DNA of 33,384 nt from Thiobacillus sp. (GCA_018262815.1 JADFDN010000022.1:1-33384); one strand, 5' to 3'. Positions 19,541-28,480 are shown, numbered from the stretch's first letter. Numbers and translations are program-made. The notes: generated by a model from the sequence alone, not told the origin.

Positions 19541-21363
19541 CGTTCACCGGCGGAGGAGGGGAGAAGGGTCGCCGGGCCGACCCGGATCACCGTTCCCTCG
19601 CGCCGCGGGTCGGCGGCACCGTGATGTGCGCCAGTTGCAGGATCGATGACGACCGCCTGCACCGAACCGATCGTGTCCATGCAGCCGTCCGTTCCCGCTT
19701 CGCCCAGCCCCGCATGACCCAGGGCGCGCAAGGCGTCCTGCGTGGCGACGCTGATGCGCGGCCGCATGTACGCCTCGCCGCCTTCGCAGCTGATCCGGCC
19801 GGCTGCGTGGGTGACCGACAGGCGCGGCGCGATGATGGCCTGCTGCATCGTCATGCCGTGGTCGATCAGGTTGAGCGTCACGTTGAACACCGAGTTGATG
19901 ATGGTGGCGCCGCCGGGCGAGCCCCAGGCGGCCACCGGCTTGCCGTTCCTGAACAGCATCGTGGGCGCCATGCTGGACCGCGGACGCTTGCCGGGCGAGA
20001 CATCGTTGGCGCCGGGGTTGCCGGCGGCGGCATCAAAGCCGGGGACGAAGTTGAAATCGGTCAGCTCGTTGTTGAGCAAAAAGCCATACCCCGGCACGGT
20101 GATGCCCGAGCCCCAGGTGAATTCGATCGTGCTGGTGTAGCTCACCACATTGCCCCAGCGGTCGACGATGGAAAAGTGCGTGGTGTGCGGGCTTTCTGCC
20201 GGCGCACGCGACGGCGCGGGCCGCACCACCGTCGTGTCCCACGGCCTGGGATCGCCGGCCTGCGGTGTCTCCATCCGCCCGTCCGCCCGGATCAGCGCCG
20301 AGCGGGTCGCCAGATAATCGGGATGCAGCAGGCCGGCCCGCGGCACCGGCACGGCATCGTCATCGCCAATCCACAGCGCGCGGTCGGCAAACGCCAGCCG
20401 CATCGCCTCGGTCATCGCGTGTAGCGTCTTCGGGCTGCCGAAGCCGTAGCCCTGGCTGGCGTCGCCGAGCGGAAGCGGCTCCAGCAAGCCCAGCATCTGC
20501 AGCATCGTCAGGCCGCCCGAGGAGGGCGGCGGCATCGTGGCCAGCGTCCAGCCGCGGTACTGGCCGATCAGCGGTTTGCGGATCGCCACCTTGTATTGCG
20601 CCAGATCGGCCAGCGCCATGCGGCCTTGCCCGGCTGCGCCGAGTTCGTCACGCGTGCGCTGCTGCGCCTGCACGATCGCCCGCGCGATGGCGCCGCGGTA
20701 GAACGCGTCCGGACCTTTTGCGGAAATCAGTCTCAGCGTTTTGGCGAGATCCGGCTGCACCAGCCAGTCGCCCTCGGCGAGCGGCACGCCGCCGGGGCGA
20801 AAGATCGCTGCGGTCTCGGGATAAAGCTGGGTGCGGCCGGAATCGTTGAGGATGTCCTGGGCCAGAAACCGGTTGACGCGAAACCCGCGCTCGGCGAGCT
20901 CGATCGCCGGCACCAGCGTGTCGGCCAGCTTCTTCGTGCCCCAGCGCGTGAGCGCGGTGTCGACGCCGCGCAACGTGCCCGGCACGCCGACCGCAACCCC
21001 GCTGGTCGACGCCAATGGAAAGGACATCGCCAGCCCGTCCGGCGCAAACATGTCGGCGCGGGCTTTCGCCGGCGCGCGCTCGCGCGAGTCCACCACAAAG
21101 GTCTCACCGGTCTTAGCGAGATACACCATCATGAAACCGCCGCCGCCGATGCCCGACGACTGTGGCTCCACCACGTTCAGCGCGAACTGCACCGCCGCCG
21201 CCGCATCGATCGCATTGCCGCCCGCCGCCAGCATGCGCGCGCCGGCCGCAGCGGCGGCCGGATGCGACACCGACACCACGCCGTCGGGCGACGCAGCCAG
21301 CGCCAAGTTGGAGAACAAAACGAAAAGCGCGAGCCAGCGCGTGCAAAACGAGCGGAGGGTCAT
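19501..21363 (-). CDS. ggt: Gamma-glutamyltransferase (periplasmic)
   Basis: A 620-residue Ntn-hydrolase precursor that cleaves gamma-glutamyl bonds of glutathione. A signal peptide (about 1-24, ending LALA-ASPDG) is followed by the large-subunit start VVSVSHPAAAAAGARMLAAGGNAIDAAAA and NVVEPQSSGIGGGGFMMVY. The autocatalytic cleavage site and nucleophile is the first Thr of HTTHFSIVDRWGNVVSYTSTIE. The oxyanion-region SPGGATIINSVFNV is also present. The ATG at 21363 places the signal peptide at the N-terminus; the frame from 21393 only adds residues before it. The C-terminal tail after GTVIRVG is longer than usual and overlaps the convergent CHASE gene by 40 nt. Confidence 0.93.
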   Translation of the reverse strand: MTLRSFCTRWLALFVLFSNLALAASPDGVVSVSHPAAAAAGARMLAAGGNAIDAAAAVQFALNVVEPQSSGIGGGGFMMVYLAKTGETFVVDSRERAPAKARADMFAPDGLAMSFPLASTSGVAVGVPGTLRGVDTALTRWGTKKLADTLVPAIELAERGFRVNRFLAQDILNDSGRTQLYPETAAIFRPGGVPLAEGDWLVQPDLAKTLRLISAKGPDAFYRGAIARAIVQAQQRTRDELGAAGQGRMALADLAQYKVAIRKPLIGQYRGWTLATMPPPSSGGLTMLQMLGLLEPLPLGDASQGYGFGSPKTLHAMTEAMRLAFADRALWIGDDDAVPVPRAGLLHPDYLATRSALIRADGRMETPQAGDPRPWDTTVVRPAPSRAPAESPHTTHFSIVDRWGNVVSYTSTIEFTWGSGITVPGYGFLLNNELTDFNFVPGFDAAAGNPGANDVSPGKRPRSSMAPTMLFRNGKPVAAWGSPGGATIINSVFNVTLNLIDHGMTMQQAIIAPRLSVTHAAGRISCEGGEAYMRPRISVATQDALRALGHAGLGEAGTDGCMDTIGSVQAVVIDPATGAHHGAADPRREGTVIRVGPATLLPSSAGERQPARAASTGASR

Positions 21364-21518
21364 GGGTGTCGGCGGATAACGGGAGACGCTCAAGCCTGCA
21401 CCGGTTTGGTCGCGTGCGTCAATGGCGGCTAGAGCGCGTGCGACTGGAAAAAACGGGCCATGGAGAACGACTCATGTTCGGCCAATGCAGCCGTTGAGGA
21501 AACCCGACCCTGGCCCCT

Positions 21519-23555
21519 TTAACTTTCCAAAATCTCCTCCCACCCCGGGTTATTCCTCTTCCATTGCTCATAATCACGGACGGGTATGCTGACCCTGGAA
21601 TTCCTATAGCTGAGCTGAACATAGTCCTCTTTCGCGACATGTCTATCTTGCGTAGGTGTCGCCATAGCCGGTTGCTGGCTTGGTCCAGCCGACTTCCGGG
21701 TTAACGGCTTTACCAATGCCGCTGCCAGTTCTGGGAATAGCAGCCCAAGAAACTTGTCGAATTTCCTACTCCGCTGATAGGTTTGCTCACCGCCTTCAAG
21801 ACTGCGCTTGACCTCTGCACGCCATACTGCAACCCGATCAGCCTGTTTGGCATTAAGCGTCGGCTCGTAAACCTTGATCGCTATCAGGTAGAGGGTATGC
21901 CACGAAAAATGGTGAGGTCCTTCCTGAAGGATGGCGTTGATGACCTGCCAAGCCGTGCTTAGCTGGTAGCCCACCGCCCGGTCTAGCTTGAGCGACAGGA
22001 TCCGTTCCAGGATGTTACCCCGCCATCCATAGAGGTCGCGGTCCTGAGCTTCGGGGAAACCGTGGACGGCAAGGCCATCAGCGCACTCGCCAATGTGGCT
22101 GAATGCCCTTTCCACGACTGGCCTCAGGCTGGAGTCCCCCTCCATTTGTTCGCGAACAGCGGCGTGCTTCAGGACCGCTTCAAGATACCTCTCGGCCCAC
22201 TGCTTGACTGGTATCCGCTGCATCTCCCGGCGCCGCTCATCGCGCTCCAGAAGCTCCTGGATAGCCTGGTTCGCTTCAGAAACCGCTGACGCAAGCTCCT
22301 GCTCAAGCTTAACTTTCTCGTCGACCAGACGAGGATGGTGCAACCAACGCTTACCCGCGTGCTCCTCGACTACCAGCCTTGCGAACTCAGCCTCAGTCAC
22401 GACACCGCCCATCCTGGAGATGTCGATCTCGATCGCAGGGATATTCTGCGCCCGGATGCGTTCGATACGCTCGTCACTAATGGTGTTGGTAACCGTCACC
22501 TCGACCAGAATCTGACTGGCTGGCCACGCTGGCGCAGTGATTGTGCTGGCGAGTACGTCGGGCCGGATTCGCCCTATATGCTTCTCCAAAACAACTGATT
22601 CGAGGTTGACGATTTTCCCAGGTAACAAAAACTGCCTGGAGAAAATGTCACCGTCGTCTGTCAATGCGTCAAGCTCAATGGCCAAGTCGGGCAGCCGGAT
22701 GCGCTTCTCACGCTCCAGGATCTCCTTGGCCTTGAGATGGAGGAGGGTTTCGCGCCTTGCCGAGGGACTCAAGCCATCCGGCAGGCTCATACCTTCGTCC
22801 AGCCAATCGAGAGCTGCTCGGGCCGACTCCAGTGCTGCCGCTTCAGCTGCCTGCTCAAGTTTCGCGTCTTCCCAGTGCGAACACCAAGTTCCATTCTCTA
22901 CCAGGAGACGCAAGCGTTCCCGGATTTCGCTGAGCGGCATAGACGCAATCGCAGGATCGTCGACGACTAGGCAGATGGTTGGAATTGAGGCCTCCGATGT
23001 GTTAGCCGGGTCTGCGCCGAGGCTCCCAGCTAGCTTTACTCTTAGCTGCCGGCCATCGTCAAGGGTCAGAATGCCGTTCACCTTGTCTTGAAACGTGAAG
23101 TCCTGGATGCGCACGCGCTTGGCTGGCTCTTCTACCCAAGCTTCGTAGTACTGTCCACTGAGGCCGGCGATACGAATAGACTGGCGGCGACGCGGCAACT
23201 CGAGAAAATCCGTGCCCTTTAGTGCCTCCAACATCGCGAATCTCGCAGCCAATACAACGCAGGAATCCTTCTCGGCACCCTCTGGATGGCGAAAATGCGG
23301 ACGTAGACGGAAAGTCGTTTTTGCCGCGTTTACTGCGACAAGGGGAAGCCCACAGCTTGCGCATACACAGCCGCATTTAGAACCGCGCTGCTTCTCGTTA
23401 AGCTCACCGATGTATCGAGGATTCCCGGTCGTGCGATCTTGGGCCCAGGCCATGACAAGGTCGCCAGCCGACGTTTCGGCCGGCATGTCAGATGGCGTGG
23501 AAATCTGCCACTTAGGCGCTACCCACGTTGGATCATTGTCAGACGAGCCCCCCAT
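21519..23555 (-). CDS. CoiA-like nuclease-domain protein, stand-alone
   Basis: A 678-residue cytoplasmic protein not assignable to a named gene. Residues 63-99 form a zinc-finger-like knuckle (C65xxC68, HFRH at 87-90, C99), as at the start of CoiA-family competence proteins. A restriction-endonuclease-like core may lie at about 319-380: a glutamate (E319 or E324), RPDV with D333, ILVEVTV with E352, and the helix/strand DERIERIRAQNIPAIEIDIS, which mirrors the CoiA pattern. A coiled-coil stretch (about 410-450) and a helical C-terminus follow. Base composition differs from the neighbours: 21841-21900 counts 31/60 G+C, versus 43/60 at 26041-26100 in czcA, which suggests recent acquisition. It has no operon partners. 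Function could be DNA processing or defence; this is inference. Confidence 0.7.
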   Translation of the reverse strand: MGGSSDNDPTWVAPKWQISTPSDMPAETSAGDLVMAWAQDRTTGNPRYIGELNEKQRGSKCGCVCASCGLPLVAVNAAKTTFRLRPHFRHPEGAEKDSCVVLAARFAMLEALKGTDFLELPRRRQSIRIAGLSGQYYEAWVEEPAKRVRIQDFTFQDKVNGILTLDDGRQLRVKLAGSLGADPANTSEASIPTICLVVDDPAIASMPLSEIRERLRLLVENGTWCSHWEDAKLEQAAEAAALESARAALDWLDEGMSLPDGLSPSARRETLLHLKAKEILEREKRIRLPDLAIELDALTDDGDIFSRQFLLPGKIVNLESVVLEKHIGRIRPDVLASTITAPAWPASQILVEVTVTNTISDERIERIRAQNIPAIEIDISRMGGVVTEAEFARLVVEEHAGKRWLHHPRLVDEKVKLEQELASAVSEANQAIQELLERDERRREMQRIPVKQWAERYLEAVLKHAAVREQMEGDSSLRPVVERAFSHIGECADGLAVHGFPEAQDRDLYGWRGNILERILSLKLDRAVGYQLSTAWQVINAILQEGPHHFSWHTLYLIAIKVYEPTLNAKQADRVAVWRAEVKRSLEGGEQTYQRSRKFDKFLGLLFPELAAALVKPLTRKSAGPSQQPAMATPTQDRHVAKEDYVQLSYRNSRVSIPVRDYEQWKRNNPGWEEILES

Positions 23556-23582
23556 GCCACCCCCTTTCCTTTGTACGAGGCG

Positions 23583-23591
23583 AGTTTAGCA
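23583..23591 (-). promoter_or_regulatory. possible extended -10 promoter of the CoiA-like gene
   Basis: On the minus strand TGCTAAACT (extended -10 form, hexamer TAAACT at 23583-23588) lies about 28 nt before the start codon at 23555, and an AAAGGAAAGGGGG ribosome-binding region follows. No strong -35 box is visible. Confidence 0.35.
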
Positions 23592-23619
23592 ACCACAGAT
23601 GGTAATGGGCAGTTGGGAA

Positions 23620-23672
23620 GAGGCGCCCGGCTGGACCGGAGCGCCTCATAAGGGGCAGTTGCACGAACTGCC
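23620..23672. terminator. paired hairpins between the metal operon and the CoiA-like gene
   Basis: Two perfect 7-bp stems lie next to each other: GAGGCGC (23620-23626) with GCGCCTC (23641-23647), whose loop carries CCGG twice, and GGCAGTT (23654-23660) with AACTGCC (23666-23672) around a 5-nt loop. They sit after the last gene of the minus-strand metal operon and before the promoter of the CoiA-like gene, where a terminator is expected. Runs of U are short, so the call is moderate. Confidence 0.4.
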
Positions 23673-23732
23673 AGGCAAACCTTAACCGTCAGCAATGGCC
23701 GAACAAGAGTCACTCGCACTTTTCCGCAGTGC

Positions 23733-24809
23733 TCAATGCCCATGCCGATGATGGATGTCCGGAAAATGCGGATGCTTGTGGGTCAGCACCGCATGCCTGT
23801 GCAAATGGCTGTGCGGTTCGCTGCCATCCCATTCGAAATCGTGGTCGTGCTGGTGATGCGCGTCGTGAACGTGCGGATGGGTGTGCTCCAGCGGTTCGTG
23901 CGTGTGCTCGTGCTCGTGGCGCTCGGTCAGGTGCAGCCAAACCCCGATTCCCATCAGGCCGGCGGCGATCCAGAACGGCGCCGGCGTCGGTTCGCCCAAT
24001 AGCAGGATGGCGATGGCGGCACCGATGAACGGCGCGGTGGAGAAATAGGCGCCGGTGCGGGCGGTGCCGAGACCGCGCAGCGCCAGCACGAAGAGCACCA
24101 GGCTCAAGCCGTAGCCGGCGAGGCCGACCGCCATGGCCGCGCCCGCGGCGGGCCAGGCGGGCAGGGAGGCGCCCAGCAACAAGGCGAGGCTGGTGTTGAT
24201 GACGCCTGCCGTCCAGCCCTTGGCGCCGGCGATGAACAGCGCGTCGGAGCCGGACACGCGGCGCGTCAGGTTGTTGTCGATGGCCCAGCACAGGCAGGCG
24301 GCGGCGATGGCCACAAGGCCGACCACGTCCTGCGGCGGACTGGCGGCGGTGGGCCACGCAAGCACCACGCCGCCGGCGACGATCAGCAGCATGCCCAGCA
24401 CGATGCGGCGATCGACGTTTTCCCGGAACACCACCCAAGCCAGCACCGCCGTGAAGACGGATTCGAGGTTGAGCAAGAGCGAAGCCGGGCCGGCATCGCT
24501 GCGGGTGAGGCCGAACACCAGCAGCGCCGGCCCCAGCATGCCGCCGAAGACGATGGCGCCGCCCAGCCAGCGCCATTCGCCGGCTGCCAGCCCGCTCGAC
24601 TTCCAGCCGCGATCCCGCAGCAGCCGGATCGCGGCCAGCCCGAGGCCGCTGCCCAGATAGAGCAGGCCGGCCAGCAGCAGCGGCGGCAATTCGCCGACCA
24701 GCAGCAGCGGCGGCAATTCGCCGACCAGCAGCTTGACCAGCGGCGTGCTGGCGCCAAACAGCGCGGCGGCGGCAAGCGCCGGCCAGACGGCCGAGTGCAT
24801 CGCGTTCAT
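23733..24809 (-). CDS. DMT/EamA-family permease with histidine-rich C-terminal tail
   Basis: A 358-residue inner-membrane protein with about ten hydrophobic helices in the EamA drug/metabolite layout (PALAAAALFGASTPLVKLL at the start; a second repeat beginning AIAAACLCWAIDNNL). The last 66 residues (293-358) contain 24 histidines in HEHEHTH-, HHQHDHD- and HHRHGH-type clusters and are probably a cytosolic metal-binding tail. As the last gene of a czc-type operon it is probably a metal-related transporter, moving either the ion or a metal ligand. The first loop carries an in-frame 9-residue duplication (LLVGELPPL twice) encoded by a 27-nt tandem repeat. The start ATG lies 25 nt after the stop of the small GHDHG-protein gene. 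Confidence 0.85.
   Translation of the reverse strand: MNAMHSAVWPALAAAALFGASTPLVKLLVGELPPLLLVGELPPLLLAGLLYLGSGLGLAAIRLLRDRGWKSSGLAAGEWRWLGGAIVFGGMLGPALLVFGLTRSDAGPASLLLNLESVFTAVLAWVVFRENVDRRIVLGMLLIVAGGVVLAWPTAASPPQDVVGLVAIAAACLCWAIDNNLTRRVSGSDALFIAGAKGWTAGVINTSLALLLGASLPAWPAAGAAMAVGLAGYGLSLVLFVLALRGLGTARTGAYFSTAPFIGAAIAILLLGEPTPAPFWIAAGLMGIGVWLHLTERHEHEHTHEPLEHTHPHVHDAHHQHDHDFEWDGSEPHSHLHRHAVLTHKHPHFPDIHHRHGH
24671..24732. repeat. 27-nt tandem repeat inside the DMT permease gene
   Basis: Two identical 27-nt units (24671-24697 and 24698-24724) are followed by the first 8 nt of a third copy. The unit length is a multiple of three, so the frame is kept and nine residues are duplicated near the first membrane helix. 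This looks like replication slippage. Confidence 0.9.
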
Positions 24810-24834
24810 GATGTGCGGCCTCGGTGTCCTGCGT

Positions 24835-25227
24835 TCACTTCAGATTGAAGGTGGCCTTGGCCGGCGTTTTGCCCGGAAGGGTCGTGGTGAGGATGACCCG
24901 CACGCCGACGCCGACCTTGAAGCTGCCCTTGGCAACCATGCGATTCTCGCCGGCCGGTTGAAGCTTGACCGCAGTCTTGTCGTTGCCGGCGTAGATCACG
25001 GCTTCCGCCGTCGCGCCCTGGGTCGATACGGGTTTGCCGTGGTCGCTGACATACAGCGTCAGCGAATCCGGCTTGGCGACCAGCTCGTACGCGATGTTGT
25101 GGAGCTCGCGCACCACGCCGCCGTACTTCGGCCCGTGGTCGTGGCCGGCGCCCGCCAGCGCGGACGCGACATGGAGGCTCGTGGCAAGCGATGCGACGGC
25201 GAGCAGGGAGAGGAGGGACGATTTCAT
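24835..25227 (-). CDS. Small periplasmic GHDHG protein of the metal-efflux operon
   Basis: A 130-residue secreted protein. The signal peptide (MKSSLLSLLAVASLATSLHVASALA) is followed by GAGHDHGPKYGGVVRELHNIAYELVAKPDSLTLYVSDHGKPV and a beta-rich domain ending GVRVILTTTLPGKTPAKATFNLK. The mature N-terminus HDHG could bind metal. Proteins of this kind recur, in my recollection, next to RND metal pumps in betaproteobacteria, with no assigned function; a periplasmic metal chaperone is a reasonable inference. The start at 25227 is supported by AAAGGAA about 8 nt upstream; the longer frame from 25392 runs into czcA. It lies between the czcA-like and DMT genes with short gaps, so it is probably in the same transcript. 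Confidence 0.8.
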   Translation of the reverse strand: MKSSLLSLLAVASLATSLHVASALAGAGHDHGPKYGGVVRELHNIAYELVAKPDSLTLYVSDHGKPVSTQGATAEAVIYAGNDKTAVKLQPAGENRMVAKGSFKVGVGVRVILTTTLPGKTPAKATFNLK

Positions 25228-25253
25228 GGTGGGTTCCTTTCGAGTTGAGAAGC

Positions 25254-28200
25254 TCATGCAGGGTTGATGCTTTCGACGGCACGGCGATGGGGGGTGCCGC
25301 CATTTTCCAGCAATTGATGAATAGCGCCGAAGCGCAGGTAGAGCGCAGGCACGACGATCATGTTCAGCACCGTCGAGCTCAGCAGCCCGCACAGGATCAC
25401 CACCGCCATCGGCGCCTGGATCTCGCTGCCCGGTTGGCCCGCGGCGAGCGCCAGCGGCACCAGCGCGAGGCCGGCGGCGAGCGCGGTCATCAGGATCGGC
25501 ACCAGCCGCTCCTCGGCGCCGCGCTTCACGGCTTCCGTCGCGTTCGTCACGCCCTCGTGCTCCACCAGGTGGTGGATGTGCGAGATCATCATCACGCCGT
25601 TGCGCGTGGCAATGCCGAACAGCGTGATGAAGCCGATGATCGACGCCACCGACAGCACGCCGCCGGCGGCGAACACGCCGATCACGCCGCCGATCATCGC
25701 GAGCGGCAGGTTGAGCATGACCAGGAGCGCGTCGCGCGCGGTGCGGAAGGCGATGAAGAGCAGCAGGAAAATGCCCACCGTCACCGCCACGCCCAGCACC
25801 AGCAGCGTGCGCGAGGCCGCTTCTGCGCTTTCGAACTGGCCGCCGTATTCGATGTGGTAGCCAGCCGGCAGCGTGACTCCGGCGGCCACCGCCTTGCGGA
25901 TGTCGGAGACCACGCTCGCCAGATCGCGCCCGGCGACGTTGGCCATCACCACCATTTTGCGCTGCACGTTCTCGCGGCTGATCGAGTAGGGCGCGCGGTC
26001 GTTGCGGATGTCGGCCAGCGCGGAGAGCGGCAGCCGCGCGCCGTCGGTGGTGGTGATCAACGTCGCGCGCACCGTGTCGATGCTGGCGCGCGTCGACGGG
26101 TCGAAGCGCAGCACCAGGTCGAAGCTGGCCTGGCCCTGCTGCACGCGATCGACCGGCATGCCGGAAAACGCGGTCTCGATCGCCTCCGACACTTCCCGCA
26201 TCGACAGGCCGTGCTGCGCCAGCGCCGCGCGGTCGAAGCGGATGGTGAGGAAAGGAATGTCGGTCTGCTGCTCGTCGGTAACGTCGACCGCGCCGGGAAT
26301 CTCCTGCACGACCGACTTCACGCTTGCGGTCAGCCGGCGCAGTTCGCCGAGATCGGGACCGAAGATCTTCACCGCGATGTTGGAGCGGCTGCCGGACAGC
26401 ATGTGGTCGATGCGGTGCGAGATCGGCTGGCCCACCACAATTTGCGTGCCGGGCACGCTGGAGAAGTCGGCGCGCAGCGCGGCGAGGAAGTCTTCCTTGC
26501 TTCGCTCTCCCATCTTCAGCGTCACCTCCATTTCCGACGCCGACACGTCCATCGCGTGCGGGTCGCCCTCGGCGCGGCCGGTGCGGCGCGCGGTGGCGAC
26601 GACTTCAGGATGCGACAGCAGGATGTTCTCCACCATGCGGCCGAGGCGGTCGGATTCTTCCAGCGAGGTGCCGGGCAGCGTCGCCATGCCGACGGTGAGC
26701 GTGCCTTCGTTGAAGTCGGGCAGGAAGGCGCGGCCGGCAAAGCCCAGCGCGACCAGCGCGACCACCAGCGTGGCGACACTGATGCCGGCCACGGCTTTCC
26801 AGCGCACGACGGTCGCGTCGAGCACGCGACGGTAGCCGGCCTTCAAGCGATGGATGAAGCGCGGCTCGATCGATTCGCGCACCGTCTTCGAGTTCGGCAG
26901 CCACAGCGCCGCCAGCACCGGCGTCACCGTGACCGCCACCGCGAGCGAGGCGGCGAGCGAGACCACGTAGGCGAGGCCCAGCGGCGCCATCAGCCGCCCT
27001 TCGACGCCGGAGAGGAAGAACAGCGGCAGGAACACCAGCATGATGATCAGCGTGGCGAACACGATCGAGCCCTGGATCTCGCGCGTGGCCTCGTACACCA
27101 GGTGCAGCATGTTGACCTGCTGCTCGGCCGGTTTGGCGCGGTTCTCGCGCAGCCGGCGCACGATGTTCTCGACCACGATGATCGCGTCGTCGACCAGCGC
27201 GCCGAGCGCGATGGCCATGCCGCCCAGCGTCATGGTGTTGATCGTCGCGCCCATCGCCTTCATGGCCAGGACCGCCGCCACCAGCGACAGCGGGATGGCG
27301 ACGAGGCTGATCGCGGTGGCGCGCGCCGACAGCAGGAAGGCGAACACGATGGCCACCACCAGCACCGCGCCTTCGACCAGCGCTTTCATCAGGTTGTCGA
27401 TGGAGACGCGGATGAAGTCGGCCTGGCGGAAGATGTGGCGTTCGATCTTCATGCCCTTCGGCAGGCCGCTCTGGATTTCTTCCAGCGTGGCGTCGAGGCG
27501 GTCGGTCAGCTCCAGCGTGTTGGCGCCCGGCTGCTTCTGGATGCCCAGCACGACCGCCGGCTTGCCGTTATGCGAACCGACGCCGCGCGTGGGTGCGGGG
27601 CCGATGGCGACCTCAGCGACGTGCCGCACCAGCACCGGCTGCCCGGCCTGCCTGCTGATGACGGTGTCGCCGATGTCGGCCAGCGTCGCGATGCGGCCGA
27701 GGCCCTGGATCAGATATTCCTGGCCGGCCTCGACCATGAAGCCGGCCGAGGTGTTCTGGTTGGCGGAGCGCAAGGCTTCGGCGATCTGGTCGACGGTGAG
27801 GCTGTAGGCCGCCAGCCGCTCGGGATTGAGCGTCACCTGGAACTGCTGGGTGTCGCCGCCGATCGGCAGCACCTCGGCCACGCCCGGCACCGCCAGCACG
27901 CGGCGCTTGATCACCTGCTCGGCGGTGTTCTTCAGCGCCATGCCGTCGTGCTGGTCTGAGGCAAGCGCGATGAACAGGATTTCGCCCATGATCGACGCCG
28001 CCGGCGCCATGCCGGGCGCCGGGATGTCGGCCGGCAGCGACGCGCGAGCGAGCTGCAGGCGCTCGGCGACCACTTGGCGGGCCTTGTAGAGATCCGTGCC
28101 CCACTCGAACTCGACCGTGACGACCGACAGGCCGATCTTGGTCGACGAGCGCACCCGGCGCACGTCGGGCGCGCCGTTCAGCGCCGTCTCGATGGGGAAG

Positions 28201-28397
28201 GTGACGAGGTTCTCGACGTCGGTCGGCGCCATGCCGTGCGCCTCGGTGACCACGGTCACGCTGGGCGCGGTGAGGTCGGGGAAGACGTCGACCGGGGTTT
28301 TCGACGCCTGCCAGCCGCCCCAGGCCAGGATCAAAACCCCGGCCAGGACGACGAAGAGCTTGTTGCGCAGCGACCACGCAATGATGTGTCCGATCAT
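25254..28397 (-). CDS. czcA: CzcA/CusA-family heavy-metal RND efflux pump
   Basis: A 1047-residue inner-membrane proton-driven pump. Its N-terminus is typical (MIGHIIAWSLRNKLFVVL, then TPVDVFPDLTAPSVTVVTEAHG), as are two sets of membrane helices around large periplasmic loops and the HME-RND block FGIATRNGVMMISHI. The TM4 motif at 397-411 reads ALGALVDDAIIVVEN. Cupriavidus CzcA has DFGIIVDGAVVIVEN there, so the first Asp is replaced by Ala, as in the CusA pattern AIGxxVDxA. The proton-relay Asp (D403) and Glu (E410) are kept. A divalent or monovalent heavy metal is the likely substrate, but not safely Zn/Co/Cd. The symbol reflects family and operon position. An 83-nt gap with a small inverted repeat separates it from czcB. 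Confidence 0.9.
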   Translation of the reverse strand: MIGHIIAWSLRNKLFVVLAGVLILAWGGWQASKTPVDVFPDLTAPSVTVVTEAHGMAPTDVENLVTFPIETALNGAPDVRRVRSSTKIGLSVVTVEFEWGTDLYKARQVVAERLQLARASLPADIPAPGMAPAASIMGEILFIALASDQHDGMALKNTAEQVIKRRVLAVPGVAEVLPIGGDTQQFQVTLNPERLAAYSLTVDQIAEALRSANQNTSAGFMVEAGQEYLIQGLGRIATLADIGDTVISRQAGQPVLVRHVAEVAIGPAPTRGVGSHNGKPAVVLGIQKQPGANTLELTDRLDATLEEIQSGLPKGMKIERHIFRQADFIRVSIDNLMKALVEGAVLVVAIVFAFLLSARATAISLVAIPLSLVAAVLAMKAMGATINTMTLGGMAIALGALVDDAIIVVENIVRRLRENRAKPAEQQVNMLHLVYEATREIQGSIVFATLIIMLVFLPLFFLSGVEGRLMAPLGLAYVVSLAASLAVAVTVTPVLAALWLPNSKTVRESIEPRFIHRLKAGYRRVLDATVVRWKAVAGISVATLVVALVALGFAGRAFLPDFNEGTLTVGMATLPGTSLEESDRLGRMVENILLSHPEVVATARRTGRAEGDPHAMDVSASEMEVTLKMGERSKEDFLAALRADFSSVPGTQIVVGQPISHRIDHMLSGSRSNIAVKIFGPDLGELRRLTASVKSVVQEIPGAVDVTDEQQTDIPFLTIRFDRAALAQHGLSMREVSEAIETAFSGMPVDRVQQGQASFDLVLRFDPSTRASIDTVRATLITTTDGARLPLSALADIRNDRAPYSISRENVQRKMVVMANVAGRDLASVVSDIRKAVAAGVTLPAGYHIEYGGQFESAEAASRTLLVLGVAVTVGIFLLLFIAFRTARDALLVMLNLPLAMIGGVIGVFAAGGVLSVASIIGFITLFGIATRNGVMMISHIHHLVEHEGVTNATEAVKRGAEERLVPILMTALAAGLALVPLALAAGQPGSEIQAPMAVVILCGLLSSTVLNMIVVPALYLRFGAIHQLLENGGTPHRRAVESINPA

Positions 28398-28400
28398 GGT

Positions 28401-28437
28401 GTCATGCCTCCGAAGGGCCGCCCCGAGAGGGCATGAC
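28401..28437. repeat. inverted repeat in the czcB-czcA gap
   Basis: GTCATGCC (28401-28408) is complementary to GGCATGAC (28430-28437), with a C/G-rich 21-nt interior. It would form an mRNA hairpin just upstream of the czcA start, and could be a processing or stability element that sets the ratio of pump to adaptor. Confidence 0.5.
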
Positions 28438-28480
28438 TAGCGAACGTAAGTGAGCGAAATGAAGTCATGGTATCCCCCGG

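Noticed and set aside
21364-21518. Possible insertion-site repeats flanking the low-GC CoiA-like gene
   Set aside because: Comparing both flanks by eye (21394-21518 and 23556-23732) gave no direct repeat, tRNA fragment or integrase gene.
25191-27959. A 922-codon open frame on the plus strand, rich in His, Arg and Gln
   Set aside because: It lies opposite the conserved czcA-like gene, has the skewed composition of antisense high-GC frames and no recognisable domain.
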